A stretch of 64,000 bases of DNA from an uncultured Candidatus Pelagibacter sp. (GTDB taxonomy: Bacteria > Pseudomonadota > Alphaproteobacteria > Pelagibacterales > Pelagibacteraceae). The notes beneath the pieces are model-generated. The model saw only the letters and a program-made list of their open reading frames with translations, was not told the origin of the DNA and made no database searches. The stretch covers positions 1-64,000 of the forward strand of contig CAJQSQ010000021.1 of the NCBI GenBank assembly GCA_905616395.1, given 5' to 3'. The translations under genes were made by a program, and so were the position numbers. Below are positions 1 to 8,285 of the stretch, in pieces. How positions within the stretch are numbered: position 1 is the stretch's first letter; each line of letters starts with the position of its first letter.

Positions 1-593
1 AAATTTAGATCATTTTGAAAATAACCATCATATCTACCAGCTGCAACATAGGCAATATCAAGAGCTGCACTTCCAGATTTTCTTAATGGTAAGTCGACTT
101 CATTTTTAGTTGTACCACCCGTAGCAAACAAGCAGCTATTAAGTTCTCTTTTTTTTGATACTCTAATTCTTTGATTGTTAAAGAACGCACCACTTTCTTT
201 TTCAGCGTAAAACATTTCATCTTTTATTGGATCGTAAATTAATCCAGATACTATTTCATCACCGGATTTTAAAGCAATTGATATTGCAAAGTGAGGAACC
301 CCATGCAAAAAATTTGTAGTGCCATCTATAGGATCTATTATCCATGTGTGCTCTTTATCTTTATTGGTTTCAGAACCATCTTCTTCACTAATAATAGAAT
401 AGTAGGGTCTTGCTTTTTTTAATTCTTCTATAATTATTTTCTCAGCTTTTAAATCAGCATTTGATACAAAATCAGTAGGTCCCTTGATGGAAACTTGTAG
501 TTTTTCTATTTCCCCAAAATCTCTAATTAAAGCTCTAGATGCTTTTTCTGCAGCCTTTATCATGACATTTAGATTAGCTGATATTGATTGCAT
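1..593 (-). CDS. suhB: Inositol monophosphatase family protein (partial, 3' end beyond window)
   Basis: About 197 N-terminal residues of a Mg-dependent inositol-phosphate phosphatase of the SuhB/IMPase family; the C-terminal quarter lies outside the window. The metal site is visible: EED near residues 70-72, then WIIDPIDGTTNF near 84-95 with Asp87 and Asp90. A GAT-x-KSGSAALDIAYVAAGRYDG block later on matches the family's substrate and dimer region. The ATG at 593 gives a normal-length N-terminus, and the gene follows efp by five bases on the same strand, so the two are probably cotranscribed. In bacteria SuhB dephosphorylates inositol phosphates and can also act in rRNA antitermination; which role applies here cannot be told from sequence. 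Confidence 0.93.
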   Translation of the reverse strand, partial: MQSISANLNVMIKAAEKASRALIRDFGEIEKLQVSIKGPTDFVSNADLKAEKIIIEELKKARPYYSIISEEDGSETNKDKEHTWIIDPIDGTTNFLHGVPHFAISIALKSGDEIVSGLIYDPIKDEMFYAEKESGAFFNNQRIRVSKKRELNSCLFATGGTTKNEVDLPLRKSGSAALDIAYVAAGRYDGYFQNDLN

Positions 594-598
594 ATGAT

Positions 599-1159
599 TT
601 ATATTTTTTTGACATATTCCATAGTTCTAGTATCAACTATGATTTTATCTCCACTCTCAATAAATGGAGGAACTTGAATATTTACTCCATTATCTAAAGT
701 TGCAGGCTTGTAAGAAGAAGAAACTGTTTGCCCTTTTAAAGCAACATCAGTTGTATCAATCGTGCACGTCACTTGATTAGGAAGCTCAACTGTTAAAGGT
801 TTTTCATTGTAAAAACTTATACTGACCTCTAAGTTTTCTGTTAACATTTTACCTTTTTCTCCAATTATCTCTTTTTTAATATTAATTTGTTCATAAGATT
901 TTGGGTCCATGAAATAATAATCAGTTTCGTCACCATAAAGATAATTAAACTTTGTTTCATCTAATGAAGCTTTTTCAACAGATTCACTTGATCTAAATCT
1001 TTCATTTAATTTTGTATTTTTATTCACACTTTTCATCTCAACCTGAGCAAAAGCACCACCTTTGCCAGGTTTCACATGCTGTGTTTTTAAGACTTGCCAA
1101 AGATCATTTTTATATTCAATCAGCATTCCAACTCTAATTTCACTTGCGTATAATTTCAT
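599..1159 (-). CDS. efp: Elongation factor P
   Basis: 186 residues, the standard EF-P length, with an N-terminal KOW-like barrel and two OB-type domains. EF-P enters the ribosomal E site and relieves stalling at polyproline stretches. The tip loop carries VKPGKGGAF, placing a lysine at residue 33 where E. coli EF-P is beta-lysylated at Lys34, so an EpmA-type modification is plausible; no epmA or epmB gene is in the window. The ATG overlaps the 3' end of thiE by four bases and suhB follows after a five-base gap, implying a thiE-efp-suhB run within the longer minus-strand operon. Confidence 0.97.
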   Translation of the reverse strand: MKLYASEIRVGMLIEYKNDLWQVLKTQHVKPGKGGAFAQVEMKSVNKNTKLNERFRSSESVEKASLDETKFNYLYGDETDYYFMDPKSYEQINIKKEIIGEKGKMLTENLEVSISFYNEKPLTVELPNQVTCTIDTTDVALKGQTVSSSYKPATLDNGVNIQVPPFIESGDKIIVDTRTMEYVKKI

Positions 1160-1779
1160 TTTAATTTTTTAATAGCTTCTAATGGTTTGTATTTTTTATT
1201 ATTCCAAATGTAGCCTGAAATAGCTAAAAAGTTAGCTTTATTCAATAAAAGTTTTTTATAATTACTAAGCTTTATGCCGCCAATGGCTACAATTGGTATA
1301 GACGTTATTTTTTTAATAGATTTTAATACAGTTAAACTAGCTCTATATTTAACTATCTTGGTTTTGGTTGCATAAAATGCACCAAAAGCTAAATAATCAG
1401 CACCAGCTTCAACAGCTCTCTTTGCTAAATTAATGGAATTATGACAGGTAATACCAATAATTTTGTTTTTTAATATTTTTCGAGCTTTTATCAAGTTCAT
1501 ATCTTTTTGACCCAGATGACAACCGTCTGCATTCAGTTTTTTAGCAAGTAAGGGGTCATCATTGATTAAAAATTTAACTTTGTACTTATTACAAATTTTC
1601 TTAATTTTTTTTCCAATAATTAATTTATTTGAATTTGTTTCTTTTTTAAGTCTGAGTTGAAAAAAACTTATTTTTTTTGAACTTAATACAAGAGCTAAAT
1701 CATTGTAAAAATTTACATCAAGTATTTTATTTGGGGAAATTAGATAAACAAATTTCTTATTTATTTTATTTTGGTTCAA
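1156..1779 (-). CDS. thiE: Thiamine-phosphate synthase family protein
   Basis: TIM-barrel protein related to ThiE, which joins HMP pyrophosphate to thiazole phosphate. Seen: a QLRLK strand, INDDPLLAKKL, DGCHLGQKD (the pyrophosphate/Mg loop), GITCHN, GADYLAFGAFYATKTK and VAIGGI, all in the family order. The open frame extends to an ATG at 1914, but that would bury 149 bases inside fba; a TTG at 1779 gives 207 residues, the normal ThiE length, with only a 14-base overlap, and I chose it. The GAFYATKTK segment departs somewhat from the usual GPVFPTxTK, so a TenI-like or altered substrate role is possible. thiD lies elsewhere in the window at 20592; no thiC is seen. Confidence 0.8.
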   Translation of the reverse strand: MNQNKINKKFVYLISPNKILDVNFYNDLALVLSSKKISFFQLRLKKETNSNKLIIGKKIKKICNKYKVKFLINDDPLLAKKLNADGCHLGQKDMNLIKARKILKNKIIGITCHNSINLAKRAVEAGADYLAFGAFYATKTKIVKYRASLTVLKSIKKITSIPIVAIGGIKLSNYKKLLLNKANFLAISGYIWNNKKYKPLEAIKKLK

Positions 1780-2776
1780 GTTCTTTTGACCATTTGCCTT
1801 GAGCTGCAAGTGTGCACATATTTGCTCTGTGGTTAAAGACTTTTTGAGTGCCACTTGTATTGTTAGTATCTTTTGACCAAAATTTAAGTGCACTTTGTTG
1901 TAAGGCTCTACCATATGAATAAGTCATGATAAAATTTGTGTCATTATATTTGTTAATTAGGTTTAAATTTTCTGCAGCTTCCACCTCTGTTTGCCCACCA
2001 GATAAAAAAGCAATTCCAGGCACTTCAGTTGGCACATTTTCTTTTAGGCATTTTAAAGTAAGTTTTGCAACCTCTTCACTTGATATCTTTTTGCTAGAAG
2101 TGGTTCCTGCTAAAATCATATTAGGTTTTAAAATTATTCCACTTAAGTCTATTTTATTAATCATTAATTCTTCAAAGCATTTTTTAATAACATCAGAAGT
2201 TTTATTAAAACAAGTTTCAGCAGAATGATTTCCATCCATTAGAACTTCAGGTTCTACAATTGGAACCATTCCACATTCTTGAACTAAAGCTGAATATCTT
2301 GCCAATGCATGAGCATTAGAGTGAATGGATAGTTTGCTTGGATATTTATCTGAAATGTTAAAAACGCCTCTCCATTTTGTAAATCTTGCTCCAAGTTTAT
2401 AATAGTTCTTTAGTCTTTCTCTTAAGCCATCTAGACCTTCTGTAATTTTTTCCTCATTAGATCCTGCCAGAATTTTTGTACCTGTATCAACTTTAATTCC
2501 TGGAACTGCTCCAGATTTCAAAATTAGTTCTGGAATAGTTTGGTTTGAGCTAGACGTTTGGTTGATGGTTTCATCATATAAAATAACACCACCAATAAAA
2601 TCTTTCATCCCACTTGCAGAAAAAAGAGTTTCTCTAAATAGAAGTCTATTTTCTGGGCTAGAGGGTACATTAACTGAATCTAATCTTTTAGTCATGGTTC
2701 CGTTGCTTTCGTCAGCAGCAAGGATTCCTTTACCATTAGACAGTATCTTTAATGCAATTTTGTTAAGTTCTGACAT
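1766..2776 (-). CDS. fba: Fructose-bisphosphate aldolase, class I
   Basis: 336-residue Schiff-base aldolase of the class I type found in animals and plants, interconverting fructose-1,6-bisphosphate with dihydroxyacetone phosphate and glyceraldehyde-3-phosphate. The N-terminal GKGILAADES, the TKWRGVF segment and IILKPNMILAG, whose Lys is the Schiff-base lysine, are all present, as is the GIAFLSGGQ phosphate loop. It follows pgk after one base and precedes thiE with a short overlap, in an fba-pgk-gap-tkt carbon block. Many bacteria use the unrelated zinc class II enzyme; the metal-free class I form would spare zinc, which is inference. Confidence 0.95.
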   Translation of the reverse strand: MSELNKIALKILSNGKGILAADESNGTMTKRLDSVNVPSSPENRLLFRETLFSASGMKDFIGGVILYDETINQTSSSNQTIPELILKSGAVPGIKVDTGTKILAGSNEEKITEGLDGLRERLKNYYKLGARFTKWRGVFNISDKYPSKLSIHSNAHALARYSALVQECGMVPIVEPEVLMDGNHSAETCFNKTSDVIKKCFEELMINKIDLSGIILKPNMILAGTTSSKKISSEEVAKLTLKCLKENVPTEVPGIAFLSGGQTEVEAAENLNLINKYNDTNFIMTYSYGRALQQSALKFWSKDTNNTSGTQKVFNHRANMCTLAAQGKWSKELEPK

Positions 2777-2777
2777 A

Positions 2778-3956
2778 TTAATTAAGAGCCCTTATACCAG
2801 GAAGTTCTTTTCCTTCAAGATATTCTAAAAAAGCCCCACCCGCAGTTGAAACAAAATTAAAATTGCTAGTTGCTCCAATACTATTTAAGAGAGAAACAGT
2901 ATCACCACCACCTGCAACTGAGTAAATTGCATTATTCTTATTTTTTTCAATAATCTTTTTTGCTATTTCAACACTTCCTTTGGCAAAATTAGGATTTTCA
3001 AAATAACCTGCAGGCCCATTCCACAAGATAGTACTACTTTCATCAATTAATAAATCAATAGCCTTAATTGTTTTAGGGCCAATATCTAAAATTAATTCAT
3101 CTTTAGAAATATCATTCAATTCTTTTATTTCAGCTGATCCATCTAAGTTTTTCCCTACAGCAACATCCTCAGGGTAAATTATCTTACAGTTTTCTTTTTC
3201 TGATAAAGAAAATATTTCTTCAATAATTTGGTCACAATTACCTTCTTGAATAGATTTTCCAATTTCATACTTTTTATATTTGAGTATATTATTTGCCATA
3301 CCACCAACTATTATAATATTATCAAATTTAAAAATTAAATTTTTAATTATATTAATTTTAGAAGATATTTTAGAACCACCTATGATGCATGTTATAGGTC
3401 TTTGAATCTCAGATGTAATTTTAGTTAGTGCATCAATTTCTAAATTTAATTGAAGGCCAGCGTATGAAGGGATAAATTTGGTGATTTCAAAAATTGAGGC
3501 ATGAGCCCTATGTGAACATGAGAAAGCATCATTAACATAAATATCGGCTAGACTTGCTAAATGTTTTGCAAAACTATTATCATTTTTTTCTTCCTCTTCA
3601 TAAAATCTAAGATTTTCAAGTATTACAATTTTTTCATCCTGTTCATTAAATAAATCGGTAGATTTAATTTCTTTTATATTTTTTGAAACTAGTCTTATAT
3701 TTTCGTTTAGTTTATTTTTTAGATCTTCACAAATTGGCTTAAGAGACAATTCATTTACAACTTTGCCATTGGGTCTACCAACATGAGATAGTATTATAAT
3801 TTTTGCTTCATTTTTTAATAAAAAATTAATAGTGGGTAAAATTTTATCTATTCGAGTGGTGTCAGTAATTTTTCCATTATCTAATGGAACATTTAAATCC
3901 AACCTAAGTAATACTTTTTTTTGATTGAGATTAGTCTCGTCTTGAATATTTCTCAT
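2778..3956 (-). CDS. pgk: Phosphoglycerate kinase
   Basis: 392 residues, full length for bacterial PGK, which transfers phosphate between 1,3-bisphosphoglycerate and ADP. The N-domain has the substrate-binding LRLDLNVPL, LSHVGRPNG and DAFSCSHRAHAS motifs; the C-domain has IGGSKISSK, the WNGPAGYFE hinge and the nucleotide loop SVAGGGDTVSLL. Its ATG overlaps the last base of the gap stop codon, so the two are probably translationally coupled. This is a single-copy housekeeping gene used in either glycolytic or gluconeogenic direction. Confidence 0.97.
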   Translation of the reverse strand: MRNIQDETNLNQKKVLLRLDLNVPLDNGKITDTTRIDKILPTINFLLKNEAKIIILSHVGRPNGKVVNELSLKPICEDLKNKLNENIRLVSKNIKEIKSTDLFNEQDEKIVILENLRFYEEEEKNDNSFAKHLASLADIYVNDAFSCSHRAHASIFEITKFIPSYAGLQLNLEIDALTKITSEIQRPITCIIGGSKISSKINIIKNLIFKFDNIIIVGGMANNILKYKKYEIGKSIQEGNCDQIIEEIFSLSEKENCKIIYPEDVAVGKNLDGSAEIKELNDISKDELILDIGPKTIKAIDLLIDESSTILWNGPAGYFENPNFAKGSVEIAKKIIEKNKNNAIYSVAGGGDTVSLLNSIGATSNFNFVSTAGGAFLEYLEGKELPGIRALN

Positions 3957-4963
3957 TAAGAGATTTGATGAAGATGTTCCGCTATGTCACACATCCTATT
4001 TGAAAAGCCCCATTCGTTATCATACCACGCTGAAATTTTTCCCATATTTTTACCAACCACATTAGTTAAAGACAAATCAACAATTGCTGAAGCTGAATTA
4101 TGATTGAAATCAATTGAAACTAATTTTTCTATCGTAACTTCTAAAACTTTTTTTGACTGTTCTTTAGAGGCGATGGTAAATGCCTCATTAATTGTTTCTT
4201 TGCTCATCTCTTTTTTTGTACAAAAAACTAGCTCTATAAGGGAAACATTAGGAGTTGGCACTCTCATTGCAATGCCTTCAAGTTTCCCCTTTAATGTAGG
4301 TATAATTTCACCAATTGCTTTTGAAGCACCCGTAGAAGTTGGCACAATAGACTGACTGGCAGATCTTGCTCTTCTAGGATCTTTATGAGAATTGTCTAGA
4401 ATTCTTTGATCACTTGTGAAAGCATGAATAGTTGTCATAAACCCTTTTTCAATTTCGAAAGTTTCATTTAAAACATTAGCAACTGGTGCAAGACAGTTAG
4501 TTGTACAGGAGGCTGCAGAAATAATTTGATCATCTTTTGTCAAAATATTTTCATTTACTCCATAGACAATAGTCTTGTCTGCATTTTTGCATGGAGCAGA
4601 AACTATAACTTTTTTAGCCCCATTTTTTATATGAGCTAATAATTTTTCTTTTGAGTTAAATTTTCCAGTACATTCAAAAACATAATCAACATCAAATTTT
4701 TTCCAATTGATATCTTCGATATTAGATTCTTGTGAAAATGTTATTTTATTATCATTAATAATTAAATGTTTTTCATCATAATTTAAATCTGCATTAAATT
4801 TACCATGAATAGAATCGTATTTAATTAAAGAACAACTGGCTTCAGAATTTGATCGGTTATTGATGTGTTTGATTTCTATGTTTTTGTTTTGGCTTTCAAT
4901 GATAGCTCTAATTACCATTCTACCAATTCTTCCCATTCCATTGATGCCAACTTTTATTGTCAT
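3956..4963 (-). CDS. gap: Glyceraldehyde-3-phosphate dehydrogenase
   Basis: 335-residue phosphorylating GAPDH. The Rossmann glycine motif GINGMGRIG is at residues 7-15, the catalytic cysteine at residue 153 in SAASCTTNCLAP, and the C-terminal WYDNEWGFSNRM is intact. At the end of the second beta strand, where NAD-specific enzymes carry an Asp (usually IND), this protein reads HINNRSNSE: a neutral Asn followed by Arg and Ser, a pattern associated with NADP acceptance. That would suit a gluconeogenic or anabolic role, but it is an inference from one loop. It sits two bases after tkt and overlaps pgk by one base. Confidence 0.96.
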   Translation of the reverse strand: MTIKVGINGMGRIGRMVIRAIIESQNKNIEIKHINNRSNSEASCSLIKYDSIHGKFNADLNYDEKHLIINDNKITFSQESNIEDINWKKFDVDYVFECTGKFNSKEKLLAHIKNGAKKVIVSAPCKNADKTIVYGVNENILTKDDQIISAASCTTNCLAPVANVLNETFEIEKGFMTTIHAFTSDQRILDNSHKDPRRARSASQSIVPTSTGASKAIGEIIPTLKGKLEGIAMRVPTPNVSLIELVFCTKKEMSKETINEAFTIASKEQSKKVLEVTIEKLVSIDFNHNSASAIVDLSLTNVVGKNMGKISAWYDNEWGFSNRMCDIAEHLHQIS

Positions 4964-4965
4964 AT

Positions 4966-6924
4966 TTAACTTTTTATTAGTTTCTTAGTCTTTTGTGAAA
5001 TATTTTGAACCGTTAATCCGAAATATTCATAAATTTCTTTGTATGGTGCACTTTTACCAAATACATCTATTCCAAAGGCTAGTCCCTCAGTTCCAATATA
5101 TTTTTTCCAACAATCTGTTGAAGCAGCTTCAATAGATATTTTAAATTTGGCTTCATCAAGAATTTTTTTCTTATATGATTTTGACTGTAAATCAAAAATA
5201 TCTTGGCATGGTACTGACACAACTTTAGAGTATATCTTATCTTTGGCTAATTTATGGCTAGTTTCAATTGCTAAATTAACCTCAGAACCACTAGCAAATA
5301 TTGTTAAATTAATTTTTTTATTAGTTCTTAAAACCTCGTAAGCACCTAAAGAACATTTGTTTATATTTGAATATTTTTTTCTAATAGGCTCAAGATTTTG
5401 TCTAGTTAAAGATAACACACTTGGTGTCTTCGAGTTTTTTAATGCTAATTCCCAACATTCAATAGTTTCCATTCTGTCTGCTGGTCTAAAAACATTTAAA
5501 TTAGGAATAGATCTTAATCCAGATAGTTGTTCTATCGGCTGGTGTGTTGGTCCATCTTCCCCTAAGCCAATTGAGTCGTGGGTCATCACATAAATAACAC
5601 GTTGTTGCATCAAAGCAGATAAACGAATGGAAGGTTTACAATAATCAGAAAATATTAAAAAAGTTCCCCCATAAGGAATAAATTTACTATGAAGCGCTAG
5701 TCCATTCATTATTCCAGACATGGCGTGCTCTCTAACCCCATAGTGAATATAATCACCGTTAAAATTACCAGAATTAATAGCGTTATGATGTTTTGTCTTG
5801 GTGTTATTAGATCCCGCTAAGTCAGCTGAACCACCAATTAATGTATTATTTTCTTTCGTAAGAGCATTAAGGGTTAACTCAGAAGCTTTTCTTGAGGCTA
5901 GACTTTTGTTTTCTTTAAGAGAATTTTGCTTTTCATTTTTTAAAGCTTTAGAGAAATTATTTTTAAAGACTTTATCTACTAAATTTTTTTTTCTTTTATA
6001 AATTTTATTCCATATAGAATCTAGTTTTGCACCCTTGTTACCAATCTTTCTCCATTCATTTAAAATACTTCTAGGAATTTCAAAAGGTTTATATTTCCAA
6101 TCTAAACTCTTTCTAACTAATTCTATTTCATCTAAGCCAATTGGACTACCGTGCGAAGAGGCTTTGCCAGATTTATTAGGTGAGCCATACCCAATTTTTG
6201 TTTTACATGAAATAACTGTTGGTCTTTTTGCATTTTGAACTTTTTTTAATGCAGCAAAAATTTCTTTTTCATTATGACCATTAATCAGTATGTAATCCCA
6301 ACCATAACTTTCAAATCTCTTTTTGAAATTATCTGAAACTGCCAAACTAGTTGGTCCATCAATTGATATTGAGTTATTGTCAAAAAGCATAACTAGATTC
6401 TTTAACTTTAAGTGTCCTGCTAAACTCATTGCTTCATGGCTAATACCTTCCATTAAACATCCGTCTCCAGCTAAAACATAAGTTTTGTGGTTAATTATTT
6501 CTTTACCTAGTTTTTTCTTTAAAATTTCCTCTGCAATAGCAAACCCAACTGAATTAGCAACTCCTTGCCCAAGGGGACCCGTCGTAGTTTCAATACCAGT
6601 ACCAGGATGATATTCAGGGTGACCCGCACAAATTGATTTTAATTGTCTAAAATTTTTAATATCATTCAAGGAAATACTTTTGTACCCAGTTAAATGTAAT
6701 AAAGAGTAAAGAAGCATAGATCCATGACCAGCAGATAAAACAAATCTGTCTCTATTTAGCCAGTTAGGATTTTTTGGATTAAATCTAAGAAAATCCTTAA
6801 ATAAAACTGTTGCTACATCTGCCATACCCATTGGCATCCCAGGATGGCCTGAATTTGCTTTTTGTACAGCATCTATCGATAAAAACCTTATTGCACTTGA
6901 TAAATCTTTATGTAATTTGTTCAA
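4966..6924 (-). CDS. tkt: Transketolase
   Basis: Thiamine-diphosphate enzyme of the pentose phosphate pathway, moving two-carbon units between sugar phosphates. Seen: AVQKANSGHPGMPMG, GDGCLMEGISHEA leading into the ThDP/Mg motif, SYGWDYI, GGSADLAGSN, and HDSIGLGEDGPTHQPIEQL in the pyrimidine domain. The frame opens with TTG codons only: one at 6954 and one at 6924. I prefer 6924 because an AGGA lies five bases ahead of it and the resulting 652-residue protein has the same N-terminal length as E. coli TktA; 6954 would add ten residues. It heads the minus-strand tkt-gap-pgk-fba block and is divergent from the coiled-coil gene at 6978. Confidence 0.95.
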   Translation of the reverse strand: MNKLHKDLSSAIRFLSIDAVQKANSGHPGMPMGMADVATVLFKDFLRFNPKNPNWLNRDRFVLSAGHGSMLLYSLLHLTGYKSISLNDIKNFRQLKSICAGHPEYHPGTGIETTTGPLGQGVANSVGFAIAEEILKKKLGKEIINHKTYVLAGDGCLMEGISHEAMSLAGHLKLKNLVMLFDNNSISIDGPTSLAVSDNFKKRFESYGWDYILINGHNEKEIFAALKKVQNAKRPTVISCKTKIGYGSPNKSGKASSHGSPIGLDEIELVRKSLDWKYKPFEIPRSILNEWRKIGNKGAKLDSIWNKIYKRKKNLVDKVFKNNFSKALKNEKQNSLKENKSLASRKASELTLNALTKENNTLIGGSADLAGSNNTKTKHHNAINSGNFNGDYIHYGVREHAMSGIMNGLALHSKFIPYGGTFLIFSDYCKPSIRLSALMQQRVIYVMTHDSIGLGEDGPTHQPIEQLSGLRSIPNLNVFRPADRMETIECWELALKNSKTPSVLSLTRQNLEPIRKKYSNINKCSLGAYEVLRTNKKINLTIFASGSEVNLAIETSHKLAKDKIYSKVVSVPCQDIFDLQSKSYKKKILDEAKFKISIEAASTDCWKKYIGTEGLAFGIDVFGKSAPYKEIYEYFGLTVQNISQKTKKLIKS

Positions 6925-6977
6925 AAATATCCTATCTAGACTTAGAAGACTCAATTTAATAATATAAACATATATAT

Positions 6978-7301
6978 ATGAAAACAGACAGTGAAAAAGA
7001 AAAAAAGCTTAGTTTTGCACTTAATAAATTGAAGAGTTTAAATTTACAAAACCCAACGTTAAAGTCTAATTTAGAAAACTTAAACATTCAAAAAAATCAA
7101 TTAGAAATTGAAAAAAAACAGATAGAAGAAAAATATCAAAATTTAGAAAGTGAATACAAAGCTCTTAATCAAAAATTAGAAGATATTAACAAGCAAAAAA
7201 TAGACGAACAAAAAAAAGAAATAGAATTTTCAGAAAAAATAGATGAATTAAATCAAGAAACAGATACTTTATTAGAAGAAATAGATAAATGGCAAATGTA
7301 A
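6978..7301 (+). CDS. Small coiled-coil protein preceding zapA
   Basis: 107 residues, almost entirely charged helix (Lys, Glu, Gln, Asn with heptad-spaced Leu/Ile from about residue 35 to the end), ending KWQM. No signal peptide, membrane segment or catalytic motif. It overlaps zapA by 13 bases, so the two are surely cotranscribed and probably coupled. In other alphaproteobacteria a small coiled-coil gene of unknown role also sits before zapA. A role as a divisome partner of ZapA, analogous to the all-coil ZapB, is inference from position and shape; the protein could equally be an uncharacterised structural coil. Confidence 0.8.
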   Translation: MKTDSEKEKKLSFALNKLKSLNLQNPTLKSNLENLNIQKNQLEIEKKQIEEKYQNLESEYKALNQKLEDINKQKIDEQKKEIEFSEKIDELNQETDTLLEEIDKWQM

Positions 7302-7735
7302 ATATTAAATTTAATGGCAAAGAATTTCTTCTATCTTGTGATGATGGACAAGAAGAGCATTTAGAGGAATTGTTAACTCATATTAATGAAAAATTTAGCA
7401 ATTTAAAGAATGACCTAGGAAACATAGGGGAAAATAAGCTTCTATTGATCACTTCAGTTCAAATAATGGATGAATATTTTGAAACTAAAAAAAAAATAGA
7501 ACAAAAAAAAACTGAGTTACAGAATTTATCGAGTAAATTTAGAGAATTGAAATCATTAGTTTATGATTACAGAGATAAAAAAGAAGAAGAAATGAAGGAA
7601 TTACAACAAGATCACGAAGATTTTAAAATAGAAATAGAAAAAAATAAAGAAGAATATGAAAAAATAATCGAAGCAGCTGCAGATGAAATAGAAAATTTTG
7701 TTGAAAAAGCAAATTTAGAAAATCCAGTTCAGTAG
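7289..7735 (+). CDS. zapA: Cell division protein ZapA
   Basis: 148 residues. The first about 75 match ZapA: NVNIKFNGKEFLLSCDDGQEEHLEELLTHI style start, then LLLITSVQIMDEYFE, followed by a long glutamate/lysine coiled coil. ZapA binds and bundles FtsZ filaments at midcell. The C-terminal coil is longer than in E. coli ZapA (109 residues). The ATG lies inside the last codons of the coiled-coil gene, and fau follows after four bases; there is no room for the 6S RNA gene that often lies between zapA and fau in other proteobacteria. Confidence 0.87.
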   Translation: MANVNIKFNGKEFLLSCDDGQEEHLEELLTHINEKFSNLKNDLGNIGENKLLLITSVQIMDEYFETKKKIEQKKTELQNLSSKFRELKSLVYDYRDKKEEEMKELQQDHEDFKIEIEKNKEEYEKIIEAAADEIENFVEKANLENPVQ

Positions 7736-7739
7736 ATTT

Positions 7740-8285
7740 GTGTTAAAGTCTAAATTAAGAAAGAAAATTCTTAAAGTTAGGCAAAAATTTAATACAAAAA
7801 ATATTCAGCTAAACTTTAACCAAATCATAAAAATTCTTAAAAAAGAAAAGATAACCAATAAGATTATAGGTGGATACTATCCAGTAAACTTTGAGATAGA
7901 TGACTTGGCACTATTAAGAAAATTTAAAAAGAATAAATTTAATATTTCCTTGCCTGTAATTAAGAAAAACTTTCAAATGGATTTTTATTCATGGTCATTC
8001 TCTGAGCCATTAAAAATAAATAAATATGGGATACCTGAACCAGAAAATAAAAATATAGTTTACCCTGATGTTTTGTTAATTCCTTTACTAGCATTTGATA
8101 AAAATTTGAACAGACTTGGATATGGTGGTGGATATTACGATAGATTGATTGAAAAATTATCAAAAAAAAAAAATATCATAAAGATAGGTTTAGCTTTTTC
8201 AATTCAAGAAATTGATAAAGTGCCAATTAATATGTATGATCAAAAATTAGATTATATTGTAACAAATAAACTTATTATAAAATGA
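7740..8285 (+). CDS. fau: 5-formyltetrahydrofolate cyclo-ligase
   Basis: 181 residues, the family's usual size. The enzyme uses ATP to convert 5-formyl-THF to 5,10-methenyl-THF, recovering folate from a dead-end form. The C-terminal signature LIPLLAFDKNLNRLGYGGGYYDRLI is intact across residues roughly 119-143, including the glycine-rich GYGGGYYD folate/ATP site, and the N-terminal Lys/Arg ATP-binding residues LRKKIL are present. Start is GTG at 7740, four bases after the zapA stop. The next gene overlaps its stop by four bases. Confidence 0.93.
   Translation: MLKSKLRKKILKVRQKFNTKNIQLNFNQIIKILKKEKITNKIIGGYYPVNFEIDDLALLRKFKKNKFNISLPVIKKNFQMDFYSWSFSEPLKINKYGIPEPENKNIVYPDVLLIPLLAFDKNLNRLGYGGGYYDRLIEKLSKKKNIIKIGLAFSIQEIDKVPINMYDQKLDYIVTNKLIIK

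Noticed and set aside
1780..1914. N-terminal extension of thiE to an ATG at 1914
   Set aside because: It would lie wholly inside the fba coding sequence in another frame and adds residues with no ThiE homology; the TTG at 1779 gives the family length.
1926..2828. Antisense open frames over fba, and similar long frames over gap, tkt, tolB, ppdK, prpE and icd
   Set aside because: They are shadows of strongly identified genes, with no start signals, no family motifs and composition expected from the opposite strand.
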